This document shows positions 32,680 to 43,622 of a stretch of 64,000 nt of DNA, one piece after another; position 1 is the first letter of the stretch; the number at the start of each line of letters is the position of its first letter. Location: NCBI RefSeq assembly GCF_003602095.1, contig NZ_RAHH01000014.1:84340-148339 (forward strand). Direction: 5' to 3'. Under the pieces are notes generated by a model. The model ran no database searches. It saw nothing but the letters and a program-made list of their open reading frames with translations, and was not told the DNA's origin. A program made the translations under genes and the position numbers. The stretch is from Rahnella woolbedingensis. Lineage in GTDB: Bacteria > Pseudomonadota > Gammaproteobacteria > Enterobacterales > Enterobacteriaceae.

Positions 32680-33866
32680 TGGCCTGACTCCTGTCGTTTC
32701 AACCGCATATACAGACGCTTGCGCACCAGCAAACCGGTCAGCAACGGATAAATAAGCAGGATGCAGCACACCATCAGAATGCCGCGCACCGAGACTTCAC
32801 GCAGGAAGACGTCAAACATTGCGGCCAGTGCATAACTGAGTGGCTCGATGCCGGAAATAATGCGCGCAGGCAGGGGCATCGACAGCACCGGCACCGCCAT
32901 TCCGGAGAAAGTCAGCGCGATACTGACAAAAATCCCCATCATGGTGTAAGCGGTAATAGTGGTTTTTGTGAAGGTGAAAAGTAGCAGCCCGAGGCTTTGC
33001 GCGGCGATCACATAGAAGAAACCAATCACCATCATATACAAAGGATTACCGCTGACGCGGGCGTCGAAAAATCCAACCAGCATCGCGATTTCCACCATCA
33101 GCAACGTGGTGAAACACAACGTGTACGGGGCTAATTTACCGAGCAATGCCAGGGTAAATGACGGCGCACTGAGCAACGCCTGGCTGCGCGCCATCACGTA
33201 GATCATGCAGGTCACGGTGAACAGTTGCAGCAGATGAATGGTCGCCGCAAATTGCTGGTAATAAATGTAACTGCCGCTGGCGTTAAACAGGCTGCCATAC
33301 GATAAATCCACACTGGCCAGCGACGGCAGAGTTTTGCCAATTTCGGTCGCAATTATCGAGCGGTAACGGGTATTGAGTTCGGTGATCAGCCCGCTGAAAT
33401 CCTGCGTCGAATACAGACCGGCACCGTAGAATAACGCGTTGTAATACAGCACCACACTGGGCTGCTTTCCAGCGAGAACATCGGCTTCGAAATCATTGGG
33501 GATATACAATAGCGCATAATCCTGCGCGGTACGCAGGCGATATTCCGCTTCGGGTAAACCGCCGTCGAAAGCCTGCACATGAGCATGTGAACCGGCGTCC
33601 AGTTTGCGGGTCAACGTTTTGGATAATGAGCTGTGATCGTTATCGACCACTGACACCGGTAAATCCAGCAATGTGCCTTCGGAAAAGTTGCTGCTGATCA
33701 GGCCAAACAACAACAAAGGAAAAATCCAGCACAGCCAGTGAATCACCGGTTTACGAAAGGCGTGATTCACTTCACGGGTAAAAGCACGGCTGAAACACCG
33801 CCATGCGGCTTTTGCCCTTTCACTGTGTGGCGCTTTGACCGGTTTCAATTCGCTTTCCATTGCCAT
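32676..33866 (-). CDS. ABC-2 type permease, first of the cassette
   Basis: 396 residues, same architecture as the gene after it: one helix near 45-60, outside loop beginning LLDLPVSVVDNDHSS, five or six C-terminal helices. The two permeases would pair in the inner membrane. The start ATG lies inside the end of the HlyD-type gene (22-base overlap), so all three genes are translated together. No ATP-binding protein is encoded within the cassette or anywhere in its neighbourhood. Confidence 0.85.
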   Translation of the reverse strand: MAMESELKPVKAPHSERAKAAWRCFSRAFTREVNHAFRKPVIHWLCWIFPLLLFGLISSNFSEGTLLDLPVSVVDNDHSSLSKTLTRKLDAGSHAHVQAFDGGLPEAEYRLRTAQDYALLYIPNDFEADVLAGKQPSVVLYYNALFYGAGLYSTQDFSGLITELNTRYRSIIATEIGKTLPSLASVDLSYGSLFNASGSYIYYQQFAATIHLLQLFTVTCMIYVMARSQALLSAPSFTLALLGKLAPYTLCFTTLLMVEIAMLVGFFDARVSGNPLYMMVIGFFYVIAAQSLGLLLFTFTKTTITAYTMMGIFVSIALTFSGMAVPVLSMPLPARIISGIEPLSYALAAMFDVFLREVSVRGILMVCCILLIYPLLTGLLVRKRLYMRLKRQESGQ

Positions 33867-34819
33867 AATGCACTCATACCCTGACGCAATCCGGGCACCG
33901 GTTTCGCAGGGTAAAGGCGCACTTCAAAAGTTTTTAAATCGAAATCACCGGTCGCACGCGTGGCGCGTTTGGTCGCATAGTCACCGAGCGGCGCGATGTA
34001 GCGCACTTCGGCTTCGATCATCTGGTTGTTCAGCGCAGGAACGCGCATCTGCACTTTGTCGCCTTTGCGAACACCGGCCAGAATATCTTCCCGCAGGTTA
34101 AAGACGAAATAAGCATCAGGCAGGCGGACCAACGTCAGCAGCGGACTTGACGCACTTTCCAGCTCACCGACTTCCACCGGGATCGGCCCCACTTCACCAT
34201 CGACCGGCGCTTTGACCTGTAAGTCATCGGTCTGTGCTTTGATTTCCAGTAGGTCTTCTTCTGTCTGACGAAGCTGCGCGGCGTAGCTTTCGCGCTGTTC
34301 GACGCGATCGCCGTTCATGCCTTCATCAAGATTGGCTTTGGCGACGAGAACTTGTGCATATGCGCTGTCGCGGGCACGGCGGGAATCCTCTAAATCAGAC
34401 GCTGAAATAAACCCTTTCGCCGCCACTTTGGCGTTGCGGTTGTAGAGGTCGCGGGCGTTGACATATTCCGCCTGAGATTGCGCCAGGGTGGCTTTGAGGT
34501 TGCGAATACTTTCTTCGCGGGTACCGTTAACAGAGAGATCAAGCTGGGCTTTTGCCTGATCGCGGGCGGCTTCGGCGGCACGCAACTGTGCCATCATTTC
34601 CGGGCTGTCGAGGGTTATCAGCAGTTGCCCGGCTTTCACATCGTCGCCGCGTTCAACGTGACGTTCAATCACGCGGCCTTTGGATTTCGATGCCACAATC
34701 ACTTCCGGCGCATCGACTTCACCCTGTAACAGCAAATCCTGATTGTGCGCACGAAACAGCACCGCCAGAGAAACTGCCACTGCAACCAGCAGCAGGGTCA
34801 ATAATATTCGTTTACTCAT
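33845..34819 (-). CDS. HlyD-type periplasmic adaptor (membrane fusion protein)
   Basis: 324 residues. An N-terminal membrane anchor (residues 4-22), a split biotinyl-lipoyl domain (GEVDAPEVIVASKSKGRVIER near 33 and DLQVKAPVDGEVGPI near 200), and an alpha-helical hairpin rich in Ala/Glu/Arg between. It should link the inner-membrane permeases to an outer-membrane channel. It matches the YhiI/YbhG/EmrA-like group. It is the first gene of a three-gene operon read towards lower coordinates. Confidence 0.87.
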   Translation of the reverse strand: MSKRILLTLLLVAVAVSLAVLFRAHNQDLLLQGEVDAPEVIVASKSKGRVIERHVERGDDVKAGQLLITLDSPEMMAQLRAAEAARDQAKAQLDLSVNGTREESIRNLKATLAQSQAEYVNARDLYNRNAKVAAKGFISASDLEDSRRARDSAYAQVLVAKANLDEGMNGDRVEQRESYAAQLRQTEEDLLEIKAQTDDLQVKAPVDGEVGPIPVEVGELESASSPLLTLVRLPDAYFVFNLREDILAGVRKGDKVQMRVPALNNQMIEAEVRYIAPLGDYATKRATRATGDFDLKTFEVRLYPAKPVPGLRQGMSALWQWKAN

Positions 34820-35146
34820 CGGTGCTTCATCCTTTTTGTTTGCCTGTATTTATCATCGGCTTTGGTTCTCCTTTCCATAATTGTCCATTCCCGCCAACGC
34901 CCGTTCTGAACGGCGTGAGTGCGCTTCAGTCAAATCATAGCGGGATGAACAAAGACTGTTTAACACAAAGCAACATATTCACTGAAACTATAATTTAAGT
35001 TATTTGAATTGATTTTAAGGATGATTTAACGGCAATTAAGGGCACAAATGCCGTATTCAATCAGTACTTATTGGGTAATACTCGTTCTAATTATGAGCGG
35101 AGTGAATGCGTTCTCCCCTCTTTCCTTTGATGAGTGAGCCGTGATT
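34820..35146. other. Divergent intergenic region, export cassette / yhbW
   Basis: 327 bases between divergent genes. The middle is AT-rich (TATAATTTAAG at about 34989). I see no riboswitch, repeat or small gene. A regulator site is likely because two promoters must lie here, but no palindrome stands out. Confidence 0.5.
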
Positions 35147-36172
35147 ATGTCTGAGAAAAACACCGTTCCCCTTTCCGTGCTCGATCTGGCGCCGGTGCCA
35201 CAGGGTGCCGATCCGGCCCGGGCATTCCAGTGTTCCCTTGAACTGGCACAACACGCCGAGAAGTGGGGCTATCAGCGTTACTGGATGGCAGAGCATCACA
35301 ATATGACCGGTATCGCCAGCGCAGCGACTTCTGTGCTGCTGGGTTATATCGCCGGCGGGACGAAAACCATCCGCGTGGGCTCCGGCGGCGTCATGCTGCC
35401 AAACCATTCGCCGCTGGTGATTGCCGAACAGTTCGGCACGCTCGCTACGCTGTATCCAGACCGCGTAGATTTGGGTCTGGGACGCGCGCCGGGTACGGAT
35501 CAGCGCACCATGATCGCGCTGCGCCGCCATCTTTCCGGTGAAGTCGATAATTTCCCGCAGGACGTGCAGGAATTGCAGATGTATTTCGGTGACGTTCAGC
35601 CGCAGCAGGCGGTTCAGGCCGTACCGGGACAAGGTTTGCATGTGCCAATCTGGTTACTGGGCTCAAGCCTGTACAGCGCTCAGCTGGCGGCGGCTCTGGG
35701 TCTGCCATTTGCCTTTGCCTCGCATTTTGCGCCGGACATGTTGTATCAGGCACTGGCGATTTACCGCAGCAAATTCCAGCCTTCTGCACAGCTCGAAAAA
35801 CCGCACGCGATGGTCTGCATTAACGCGATTGCCGCTGATACCGATGAAGAAGCGCGCCGGATGTTTACCTCCAATCAGCAACAGTTCATTAATCTGCGCC
35901 GCGGAATGCCGGGTAAACTCCCTGCGCCGGTCGATAACATCGAAAGCCTGTGGTCAGCTCAGGAACGCTTTGGCGTGGATAATGCGCTGCGCATGTCGGT
36001 GGTCGGCAATAAAGAAACGGTGCGTCAGGGTCTGCAAAATATTCTGCGTGAGACCGAAGCTGATGAACTGATGATCAACGGGCAGATTTTTGATCACCAG
36101 GCTCGCCTGCATTCATTCGAAATTGTCTCTCAGCTGCAGGATGAACTGGTTAAAGAGCCGCGCATCAGCTGA
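35147..36172 (+). CDS. yhbW: Luciferase-like monooxygenase YhbW
   Basis: 341 residues, LLM-class flavin-dependent oxidoreductase fold (bacterial luciferase-like TIM barrel), matching E. coli Yhb[13 protein letters not shown] at the start, WMAEHHNM near 46, [13 protein letters not shown] near 81, [10 protein letters not shown] near 108. The substrate is unknown. The ATG at 35147 is preferred over a GTG at 35141. In E. coli yhbW follows ubiUV directly; here the three-gene export cassette lies between. Confidence 0.9.
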   Translation: MSEKNTVPLSVLDLAPVPQGADPARAFQCSLELAQHAEKWGYQRYWMAEHHNMTGIASAATSVLLGYIAGGTKTIRVGSGGVMLPNHSPLVIAEQFGTLATLYPDRVDLGLGRAPGTDQRTMIALRRHLSGEVDNFPQDVQELQMYFGDVQPQQAVQAVPGQGLHVPIWLLGSSLYSAQLAAALGLPFAFASHFAPDMLYQALAIYRSKFQPSAQLEKPHAMVCINAIAADTDEEARRMFTSNQQQFINLRRGMPGKLPAPVDNIESLWSAQERFGVDNALRMSVVGNKETVRQGLQNILRETEADELMINGQIFDHQARLHSFEIVSQLQDELVKEPRIS

Positions 36173-36199
36173 ACCAGCTCACCAAATGACAGACGAAAA

Positions 36200-36229
36200 A
36201 AAACCAGCCGGTGAAGGCTGGTTTTTTAT
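36200..36229. terminator. Terminator between yhbW and deaD
   Basis: AAACCAGCC and GGCTGGTTT with loop GGTGAA, T-run on the plus side, A-run on the other; serves yhbW and possibly the convergent deaD. Confidence 0.88.
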
Positions 36230-36262
36230 TATCTAAACTTCAGTAAACCGAAGCGCGATAAA

Positions 36263-38197
36263 TTATGCGTCAGTAGTACGACGTGGTGCGCGGCTTGGCG
36301 GACGACGGTCGCCAGCTGCTGAAGAACCTTCACGGCGATCACCGCTGAAAGAACGTGGAGCACCGTTACCACGACGTTCACCACCAGCGCCCGCAGGACG
36401 GTCACCGTTGAAAGAACGCGGAGCACCATTACCACGACGCTCACCGCCAGCACCAGCCGGACGATCACGACGTGGAGCCTGTGGCACCGCATCACCGATC
36501 AGCTGCATGTTCATCGGTTTATTCAGGATACGCGTACGGGTGAAGTGAGACAGGATCTCGCCCGGCATACCTTTTGGCAGTTCGATAGTAGAGTGCGTAC
36601 CGAACAGCTTGATGTTACCGATGTAACGGCTGCTGATGTCGCCTTCGTTAGCGATAGCGCCAACGATGTGACGAACTTCAACACCATCATCACGACCCAC
36701 TTCGATGCGATACAGTTCCATTTCGCCAGCGTCACGACGCTCACGACGTGGGCTGTCGCCATCACGTGCAGGACGATCATTGCTGCGAGCCGGACGGTCA
36801 CGACGATCACCACGATCACCGCGATCGCCACGTTCTTCGAATTCACGACGTGGTGGACGGCTTTTGAAGACCGGATCCGCTGCAACGATCAGAGGACGTT
36901 CGCCCTGTGCCATTTTCAGCAGCGCCGCAGCCAGTGTTTCGATGTCCAGCTCTTCTGCAGGTTGCAGTTTAGCCAGCAGGCTACGGTACTGATCCAGATC
37001 GCTGCTTTCCAGTTGCTGCTGAACTTTCGCTGCGAATTTAGCCAGACGACGCTCGCCAAGAACTTCTGCAGTTGGGATTTCAACTTCTGGAATGGTCAGC
37101 TTCATGGTGCGTTCAATGTTACGCAGCAGACGACGCTCACGGTTCTCAACGAACAGTAATGCGCGACCTGCACGGCCAGCACGACCGGTACGGCCGATAC
37201 GGTGAACGTAAGATTCTGAGTCCATCGGGATGTCATAGTTAACAACCAGGCTGATACGTTCTACGTCGAGACCACGTGCTGCCACGTCGGTTGCAATCAG
37301 AATGTCCAGACGGCCATCTTTCAGACGTTCCAGAGTCTGCTCACGCAGCGCCTGGTTCATGTCACCGTTCAGTGCAGCGCTGCTGTAGCCGCTACGTTCC
37401 AGAGCTTCAGCCACTTCCAGCGTCGCGTTTTTGGTACGAACGAAGATGATCGCCGCATCAAAATCTTCTGCTTCAAGGAAACGCACCAGCGCTTCGTTTT
37501 TACGCAGACCGTACACAGACCAGTAGCTCTGGCTGATGTCAGGACGGGTCGTGATGCTTGACTGAATACGAACTTCCTGCGGATCTTTCATGAAGCGACG
37601 GGTAATGCGACGGATAGCTTCTGGCATGGTTGCAGAGAACAGCGCGGTCTGATGTTCAGCCGGGATCTGCGCCATGATAGTTTCGACGTCTTCGATGAAG
37701 CCCATACGCAGCATTTCATCAGCTTCGTCCAGCACCAGGCCGCTCAGGTTAGAGAGGTTCAGGGTGCCGCGTTTCAGGTGGTCCAGCAGACGGCCTGGGG
37801 TACCCACAACAACTTGTGGTCCCTGACGCAGTGCGCGCAGCTGAACGTCATAGCGCTGGCCGCCGTAAAGGGCAACCACATTCACGCCATGCATGTGTTT
37901 AGAGAAATCAGTCATTGCTTCAGCAACCTGAACCGCCAGTTCGCGGGTAGGTGCCAGAACAAGAATTTGTGGTGCTTTCAGTGAAGCATCAATGTTGTGC
38001 AGCAGAGGTAAAGAGAATGCTGCTGTTTTACCGGAACCTGTCTGAGCCATACCCAGAACGTCGCGGCCATTTAACAGGTGAGGAATACACTCAGCCTGGA
38101 TTGGTGAAGGTTTTTCGTAGCCCAAATCAGTCAGGGCAGAAATGATCGGAGCAGACAGCCCCAGGTCAGCAAAAGAGGTTTCAAGCTCAGTAGTCAT
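36263..38197 (-). CDS. deaD: Cold-shock DEAD-box RNA helicase DeaD (CsdA)
   Basis: 644 residues. Motifs in order: Q motif (PSPIQ near 36), AQTGSGKT (Walker A, near 52), [15 protein letters not shown] (DEAD box near 155), SATMP, and [11 protein letters not shown] in the second RecA domain; then a dimerisation part, an RNA-binding domain near 485-560, and an arginine/glycine-rich tail. It unwinds RNA in ribosome assembly and mRNA decay at low temperature. The start is the ATG at 38197 behind GAGG, aligned with E. coli; it lies inside the small gene yrbN. Confidence 0.95.
   Translation of the reverse strand: MTTELETSFADLGLSAPIISALTDLGYEKPSPIQAECIPHLLNGRDVLGMAQTGSGKTAAFSLPLLHNIDASLKAPQILVLAPTRELAVQVAEAMTDFSKHMHGVNVVALYGGQRYDVQLRALRQGPQVVVGTPGRLLDHLKRGTLNLSNLSGLVLDEADEMLRMGFIEDVETIMAQIPAEHQTALFSATMPEAIRRITRRFMKDPQEVRIQSSITTRPDISQSYWSVYGLRKNEALVRFLEAEDFDAAIIFVRTKNATLEVAEALERSGYSSAALNGDMNQALREQTLERLKDGRLDILIATDVAARGLDVERISLVVNYDIPMDSESYVHRIGRTGRAGRAGRALLFVENRERRLLRNIERTMKLTIPEVEIPTAEVLGERRLAKFAAKVQQQLESSDLDQYRSLLAKLQPAEELDIETLAAALLKMAQGERPLIVAADPVFKSRPPRREFEERGDRGDRGDRRDRPARSNDRPARDGDSPRRERRDAGEMELYRIEVGRDDGVEVRHIVGAIANEGDISSRYIGNIKLFGTHSTIELPKGMPGEILSHFTRTRILNKPMNMQLIGDAVPQAPRRDRPAGAGGERRGNGAPRSFNGDRPAGAGGERRGNGAPRSFSGDRREGSSAAGDRRPPSRAPRRTTDA
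36325..36452 (-). repeat. In-frame tandem repeat in the deaD tail
   Basis: Two copies of a roughly 19-residue unit, [19 protein letters not shown], follow each other near the C-terminus, almost identical at DNA level (GGTGAACGTCGTGGTAA core on the coding strand). Copy number of such RG-rich units varies among relatives. Confidence 0.75.
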
Positions 38198-38267
38198 GTA
38201 CACGTGCCTCATTAATAATGGCAGCCAGTCTACATAACTCGTCGAGAAAATTTTCAGTCATTTTCAT
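38187..38267 (-). CDS. yrbN: Small protein YrbN overlapping deaD
   Basis: 26 codons from the ATG at 38267 to a TGA at 38187. The product shares MK, then DELCRLAAI, then EA and VH with E. coli YrbN, which is also 26 residues and sits in the same place between nlpI and deaD. It overlaps the deaD start by 11 bases in another frame, so its translation can influence deaD initiation. Its function is unknown. There is no strong ribosome-binding site. Conservation of both length and core argues that it is real. Confidence 0.82.
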   Translation of the reverse strand: MKMTENFLDELCRLAAIINEARVHDY

Positions 38268-38382
38268 TGAAAAGTGTGAACCGGCTCAAATTAGATTATA
38301 AAACGAACAAAGCAACCCTCGCCCGTTAAGGCGCTTAAAAATGGTAAATACCATGATTAAAAAGGCTGATTGGTGTCGTCAG

Positions 38383-39267
38383 CTATTGCTGGTCCGATTC
38401 TGATAGGTCGTCTTGCTCATGGCCCAAAAGCGCCAATTCCAACAATGCATAGCGGTGCTCAACAAAGTTATGAACGTTGTTAGCTACCGTCAGTTTGAAC
38501 AGTGCCGCGGCGCTGTTCTTGTCCCCCAGACTTAGGTAATGCTTACCTAAATAGAAGTCAGTTTCACTGAGATGCTCAGCGAGCGAAGTGTTATCCGTTG
38601 CTTCTGCCTTGAGGCGTTCCATCAGCGTAGATTCGCTGATTTTGCCCAAGTAGAATTCGACGATATTCCATCCCCATTGCCCTCTGTCCGCTTTGTCATA
38701 ACGCTCCTGGAGCGCTACTTCGGCATTCTTAGGATTGATTTCTCGCTCCGCAAGATAAAGCCATAACGAACGGAAGGGATCATTTGGATCGTCTCGATAA
38801 AACGCCTGCAGATCATCCTGCGCTAACGAGAATCGGCCACCGTAATACAGGGCGATACCTCGGTTCAAACGCGCGTAGTTGTAAGTTGGATCAAGCTCTA
38901 GTACAGAATCAAACGCTTCATAGGCAGCATCGAAATTGCCTGCCTGCGTTAGGTAAATCCCCAGGTAGTTAAAAACTTCTGGCATATCAGGACGAATAGA
39001 CAGCGCTTGTGAAAAATCATTTCGCGCCAGTGCTCTTAGCCCGAGACTATCATACAGCACACCGCGCTCATATAATAGCTGTGCTCTCTCATCATCGGTT
39101 AATGACCGGCTGGCAAGTATTTGTTCCATGCGTGCCAGGATGACTTCCTGCTGCAACGTCGGCTGCAACGGAATCGCCAGAACTTCATTTTTACGCCAAT
39201 CATGGTTGCTGCATCCTGCCAACATAAGTGCTGTCGCAACATAACACCAGCGCAAGAAAGGCTTCAT
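38383..39267 (-). CDS. nlpI: Lipoprotein NlpI (TPR protein)
   Basis: 294 residues, exactly the E. coli length. A lipoprotein signal peptide with lipobox LAGC (Cys near residue 19) is followed by tetratricopeptide repeats from about 60 ([24 protein letters not shown] onward). NlpI is an outer-membrane adaptor that brings peptidoglycan hydrolases such as MepS to the protease Prc. The start ATG at 39267 follows GGGAG; the frame continues upstream without support. Confidence 0.94.
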   Translation of the reverse strand: MKPFLRWCYVATALMLAGCSNHDWRKNEVLAIPLQPTLQQEVILARMEQILASRSLTDDERAQLLYERGVLYDSLGLRALARNDFSQALSIRPDMPEVFNYLGIYLTQAGNFDAAYEAFDSVLELDPTYNYARLNRGIALYYGGRFSLAQDDLQAFYRDDPNDPFRSLWLYLAEREINPKNAEVALQERYDKADRGQWGWNIVEFYLGKISESTLMERLKAEATDNTSLAEHLSETDFYLGKHYLSLGDKNSAAALFKLTVANNVHNFVEHRYALLELALLGHEQDDLSESDQQ

Positions 39268-39396
39268 TTCTACTCCCGGAGACAAACATTGGATGAACAT
39301 CCTGTTATCCGCTTGCTTAACACAAACGCATCCTGCGTTCATGAGACGAACAGCTCCTCCCCAGGTGGAAAGGAGCTGTAAAACTTCTGTTACAGA

Positions 39397-41520
39397 TTAT
39401 TCTGCTGCAGGTTGCTCAGTTGTTTCGTCTTGAGAAGGTGCGGTAGCTTCTTTGATGCTCAGACGCACACGACCCTGACGGTCAACTTCGAGAACCTTAA
39501 CCGGCACTTCCTGACCCATCTGCAGGTAATCAGTCACTTTCTCTACACGCTTGTCAGCGATTTGAGAAATGTGAACCAGACCTTCTTTACCGCCGCCGAT
39601 GGCAACAAACGCACCAAAGTCTACGATACGGGTCACTTTACCCTGATAGATACGGCCAACTTCGATTTCAGCGGTGATCTCTTCGATACGGCGGATAGCG
39701 TATTTCGCTTTCTCGCCGTCGGTTGCTGCGATTTTCACAGTACCGTCATCTTCGATTTCGATAGTGGTGCCAGTTTCTTCAGTCAGCGCACGGATTACAG
39801 AACCACCTTTACCGATCACGTCCTTGATTTTGTCCGGGCTGATCTTGATGGTGTGAATACGTGGAGCAAACTGAGAGATATCGCCACGTGGAGTGCTGAT
39901 AGCCTGTTCCATCACGCCCAGAATGTGCAGACGCGCACCCTTAGCCTGGTTCAGAGCCACCTGCATGATTTCGCGGGTGATACCTTCGATTTTGATGTCC
40001 ATCTGCAGCGCGGTGATACCGTCGCGGCTACCGGCAACTTTAAAGTCCATGTCGCCCAAGTGATCTTCGTCACCCAGAATGTCGGACAGAACGATAAAGC
40101 TTTCGCCTTCTTTAACCAGGCCCATTGCGATACCCGCAACAGCTGCTTTAATTGGCACGCCTGCATCCATCAGGGCCAGAGATGCGCCACAAACAGAAGC
40201 CATTGAAGATGAACCGTTAGATTCAGTGATTTCAGAAACCACACGTACGGTATACGGGAAGTCTTCTGGTTTTGGCATCATTGCCAGCACGCCACGTTTA
40301 GCAAGACGGCCATGGCCAATCTCACGACGTTTTGGCGAACCTACCATACCGGTCTCACCAACAGAGTACGGAGGGAAGTTGTAGTGGAACAGGAAGCTAT
40401 CAGTCTTCTCGCCCATCAGCTCATCCAGGTTCTGTGCATCACGGGCAGTACCCAGAGTTGCAGTAACCAGTGCCTGAGTTTCACCACGGGTGAACAGCGC
40501 TGAACCGTGAGTACGTGGCAGAACGCCAGTACGCACATCCAGACCACGGATCATGTCTTTTTCGCGACCATCGATACGTGGCTCGCCACGCAGAACACGG
40601 CTACGAACCACATTCTTCTCGATGCTGCCCAGAATGTCAGAGATTTCGCCAGCGTCCAGAGAGTCGTCTTCAGCTTGCAGAGCCTGAACAACGTCAGATT
40701 TGATGACGTTAATCTGGTTGTAACGCTCTTGTTTCTCAGTGATCAGGTACGCATCACCCAGACGGGATTCAGACAGTGCAGCCACGCGAGCGTGCAACTC
40801 AGCGTTAACCACTTCTGGCTGCCAGTCCCATTTTGGTTTGCCGGCTTCAGCAACCAATGAGTTGATGTTATCAATAACGATTTGTTGTTGTTCGTGGCCG
40901 AATACGACCGCGCCCAGCATTTGATCTTCGCTCAGAACTTCTGCTTCAGATTCAACCATCAGAACAGCGCCCTGAGTACCCGCAACAACCAGGTCCAGAC
41001 GGCTTGTTTTCAGCTCATCTGCGGTTGGGTTCAGAACGTACTGGTCGTTGATGTAACCCACGCGTGCAGCACCGATTGGGCCGTTGAATGGAATACCAGA
41101 CAGGCTCAGGGCAGCAGACGCACCGATCATCGCAACGATGTCAGGGTTAACTTGTGGGTTCAGGGAAACCACAGTCGCGATAACCTGAACTTCATTCAGG
41201 AAGGAGTCCGGGAACAGAGGACGGATCGGGCGGTCAATCAGACGTGAAGTCAGAGTTTCGCCTTCGCTTGGACGGCCTTCACGACGGAAGAAGCTACCCG
41301 GGATACGACCAGCAGCGTAAGTACGCTCCTGATAGTTAACAGTCAGCGGGAAGAAGCTCTGACCTGGTTTCGCTTTTTTCTGGCCAACAACGGTAACGAA
41401 TACCGCGGTGTCGTCCATGCTAACCATAACAGCTGCAGTTGCCTGACGAGCCATCATGCCGGTTTCCAGCGTAACGGTGTGCTGGCCGTATTGGAATTTA
41501 CGAATAGTCGGATTAAGCAA
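39397..41520 (-). CDS. pnp: Polynucleotide phosphorylase
   Basis: 707 residues. Two RNase PH domains (about 1-215 and 310-545), a KH domain (near 555-615, containing [10 protein letters not shown]) and an S1 domain (near 620-690, [13 protein letters not shown]). It degrades RNA from the 3' end with phosphate and is a degradosome component. The leader upstream carries the RNase III stem (separate entry). Order rpsO-pnp-nlpI-deaD is as in E. coli. Confidence 0.96.
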   Translation of the reverse strand: MLNPTIRKFQYGQHTVTLETGMMARQATAAVMVSMDDTAVFVTVVGQKKAKPGQSFFPLTVNYQERTYAAGRIPGSFFRREGRPSEGETLTSRLIDRPIRPLFPDSFLNEVQVIATVVSLNPQVNPDIVAMIGASAALSLSGIPFNGPIGAARVGYINDQYVLNPTADELKTSRLDLVVAGTQGAVLMVESEAEVLSEDQMLGAVVFGHEQQQIVIDNINSLVAEAGKPKWDWQPEVVNAELHARVAALSESRLGDAYLITEKQERYNQINVIKSDVVQALQAEDDSLDAGEISDILGSIEKNVVRSRVLRGEPRIDGREKDMIRGLDVRTGVLPRTHGSALFTRGETQALVTATLGTARDAQNLDELMGEKTDSFLFHYNFPPYSVGETGMVGSPKRREIGHGRLAKRGVLAMMPKPEDFPYTVRVVSEITESNGSSSMASVCGASLALMDAGVPIKAAVAGIAMGLVKEGESFIVLSDILGDEDHLGDMDFKVAGSRDGITALQMDIKIEGITREIMQVALNQAKGARLHILGVMEQAISTPRGDISQFAPRIHTIKISPDKIKDVIGKGGSVIRALTEETGTTIEIEDDGTVKIAATDGEKAKYAIRRIEEITAEIEVGRIYQGKVTRIVDFGAFVAIGGGKEGLVHISQIADKRVEKVTDYLQMGQEVPVKVLEVDRQGRVRLSIKEATAPSQDETTEQPAAE

Positions 41521-41600
41521 TGTAATGTCCTTTTGTATGACGCGCAGCTGTTATGACAGCAGTTCACGCCGATCAATATCCGAGCTTCTCACTACATTCT

Positions 41601-41664
41601 CGCGACTAATGACAATCCTTATATACCTGGCAATGTGGCAATAAAGTCTCTCATTAGCCGCGCG
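41601..41664 (-). promoter_or_regulatory. pnp leader stem, likely RNase III site
   Basis: CGCGACTAATGA (41601-41612) pairs with TCATTAGCCGCGCG (41651-41664) with one bulge, forming a long stem in the RNA upstream of pnp. In E. coli an equivalent leader stem is cut by RNase III, and PNPase then represses its own synthesis. The analogy rests on position and shape. Confidence 0.65.
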
Positions 41665-41753
41665 AAAACATCTGTAACGGAAGTTCATGTACTTAGAATA
41701 ACAACGGAAACAGCAGCCATACAGTACCCTGATTTGGCGTCGCTTCCTAGAAT

Positions 41754-41775
41754 AAAGGGGCCTATTGGCCCCTTT
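41754..41775 (-). terminator. rpsO-pnp intergenic terminator
   Basis: AAAGGGGCC, loop AATA, GGCCCCTTT on the minus strand, 18 bases past rpsO, with a short T tail. It corresponds to the partial terminator after E. coli rpsO, read through into pnp. Confidence 0.85.
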
Positions 41776-41793
41776 ACACTGAAACTCGCTTGA

Positions 41794-42063
41794 TTAGCGA
41801 CGCAGACCCAGACGCTCGATCAGGCTGGTGTAACGTGCTACATCTTTACGCTTCAGGTAGTCCAGCAGTTTACGACGCTGAGAAACCATACGCAGCAGAC
41901 CACGACGGCTGTGGTGATCTTTTTTGTGCTCTGCAAAGTGACCTTGCAGATGGTTAATTTGAGCAGTCAGCAGAGCAACCTGAACTTCGGAAGAACCACT
42001 GTCGTTAGTGCCACGACCGAAGTCGGAAACGATTTGAGCTTTAGCTTCAACGCTTAGAGACAT
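41794..42063 (-). CDS. rpsO: 30S ribosomal protein S15
   Basis: 89 residues, the standard S15 length. Segments [38 protein letters not shown] and [13 protein letters not shown] are invariant in the family. It binds 16S rRNA helix 22 and is an early assembly protein. E. coli S15 represses its own translation through a pseudoknot at the start of the mRNA; the leader here (42064-42110) was not folded. Confidence 0.97.
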   Translation of the reverse strand: MSLSVEAKAQIVSDFGRGTNDSGSSEVQVALLTAQINHLQGHFAEHKKDHHSRRGLLRMVSQRRKLLDYLKRKDVARYTSLIERLGLRR

Positions 42064-42185
42064 AATCTTACTCCAAAATATTATAGATAATTAAACGGGT
42101 GCCGATCTCTAATTCAGCAACCCAATGCATAAGCTGCGCTATTCTACCCTTTGCCATATATGATCGCAAGGTGAGCAGAAAGCGC

Positions 42186-43130
42186 TTAATCCGTGTATTC
42201 GACGACCAGACGACGCGGCGCAATGCGGCCATCGTCATCAATTTCGCCCACACCGATAAACTTACGTTCTTCGCCTTCAGTGATGCGAACCATGCCACTG
42301 GCTGGTGCGCCAGACGCCTGAACAGGTTGGCCCTGTTTAACGTATCCGGCGACGACAGGCAGCAGGTTCACTTCCGGGAAGTCTTCACACGCGCTGTCCA
42401 TAGGCAACAACAACGGATCTAGCAGTAAGCGTGGCTCAATGCCCTGCTCTTCTGCCTGAGCGATCAGCTCATGGAGTTTTTCCATGGTGACCATGCGCTC
42501 AGACGGATAGGTTGCGACCTGCAAACGGCGCAAATACGTGACGTGCGCACCACAGCCCAATTTTTCGCCCATATCATCCACAATCGTGCGGATATAAGTG
42601 CCTTTTGAACAGTGGATTTCTAATTCAACCTCGAAGCCTTCCCAGCGGATGAACTTCAGCTCATACACGGTAATGCTGCGCGATTCTCGCGGTACTTCGA
42701 TGCCCTGACGTGCGTACTCATACAGTTTTTTCCCTTCATATTTCAGCGCGGAATACATGGAAGGAATCTGCCGGGTTTCACCGCGGAAGCTGTCGAGTGC
42801 TTCGTCTAGTTGCTGCTGAGTGAAGGTCATTTCACGTTCAGAAATGATGGCACCTTCAGCATCTGACGTATCGGTGCGTTGTCCCATACGGGCAATCACG
42901 CGATAACGCTTGTCAGAATCGAGCAGGAACCGGGAAAACTTGGTCGCTTCGCCTAAGCACAGCGGCAACATACCGGTGGCTAAAGGATCGAGCGCGCCGG
43001 TATGTCCTGCCCGGTTAGCGTTGTAAAGGCGTTTAACCTTTTGCAGGGCATCGTTAGAAGACAAGCCTAAAGATTTGTCCAGTAGCAGAACGCCGTGTAT
43101 ATCACGGCCGCGGCGACGTGGGCGACTCAT
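42186..43130 (-). CDS. truB: tRNA pseudouridine-55 synthase TruB
   Basis: 314 residues. The catalytic aspartate is Asp48 in [15 protein letters not shown]-terminal PUA-like domain follows from about 250. It makes Psi55 in the T-loop of tRNAs and also acts as a tRNA chaperone. The start ATG shares one base with the rbfA stop (TAATG), so translation is coupled. Confidence 0.96.
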   Translation of the reverse strand: MSRPRRRGRDIHGVLLLDKSLGLSSNDALQKVKRLYNANRAGHTGALDPLATGMLPLCLGEATKFSRFLLDSDKRYRVIARMGQRTDTSDAEGAIISEREMTFTQQQLDEALDSFRGETRQIPSMYSALKYEGKKLYEYARQGIEVPRESRSITVYELKFIRWEGFEVELEIHCSKGTYIRTIVDDMGEKLGCGAHVTYLRRLQVATYPSERMVTMEKLHELIAQAEEQGIEPRLLLDPLLLPMDSACEDFPEVNLLPVVAGYVKQGQPVQASGAPASGMVRITEGEERKFIGVGEIDDDGRIAPRRLVVEYTD

Positions 43131-43543
43131 TATGCTTCCTCGTCATCGCCTGCAGCTGAACGACGTTCAGCATCGTTTTTCACGACGTTGGTCACCAGAT
43201 TGGACATACGCATACCTTCAACCAAAGAGTTGTCGTAAGCGAAAGTCAGTTCTGGTACGACACGCAAACGCATCGCTTTTCCGATCAGCGTACGGATAAA
43301 ACCGGACGCGTCCTGCAAAGCTTTGATGCCATTCTTAACACGATCAGGATCGTGATTTTCAGTGGTCAGCACGTCCAGAAAGGTCACGAACACTTTGGCA
43401 TAAGCCAGGTCACGTGAAACTTCAACGCCTGAAACGGTCGCCATGCCTACGCGCGGGTCTTTGACTTCACGCTGTAAGATAATGGCGATTTCTTTTTGCA
43501 TCTCCTGAGAGACGCGCTGAGTACGGCTAAATTCTTTTGCCAT
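43130..43543 (-). CDS. rbfA: Ribosome-binding factor A
   Basis: 137 residues, one KH-type domain: [22 protein letters not shown] at the start and [15 protein letters not shown] near 90. RbfA matures the 5' end of 16S rRNA and is needed in the cold, like DeaD. The ATG at 43543 follows GAGGAGAA; an upstream frame of 18 codons is not supported. Confidence 0.95.
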   Translation of the reverse strand: MAKEFSRTQRVSQEMQKEIAIILQREVKDPRVGMATVSGVEVSRDLAYAKVFVTFLDVLTTENHDPDRVKNGIKALQDASGFIRTLIGKAMRLRVVPELTFAYDNSLVEGMRMSNLVTNVVKNDAERRSAAGDDEEA

Positions 43544-43622
43544 GATGCTTTTCTCCTCACTTGCTCCAGACAAATAAGGGGGCGCAAGGCCCCCCATCTG
43601 GATATCAGCTACTTCGCAAACG

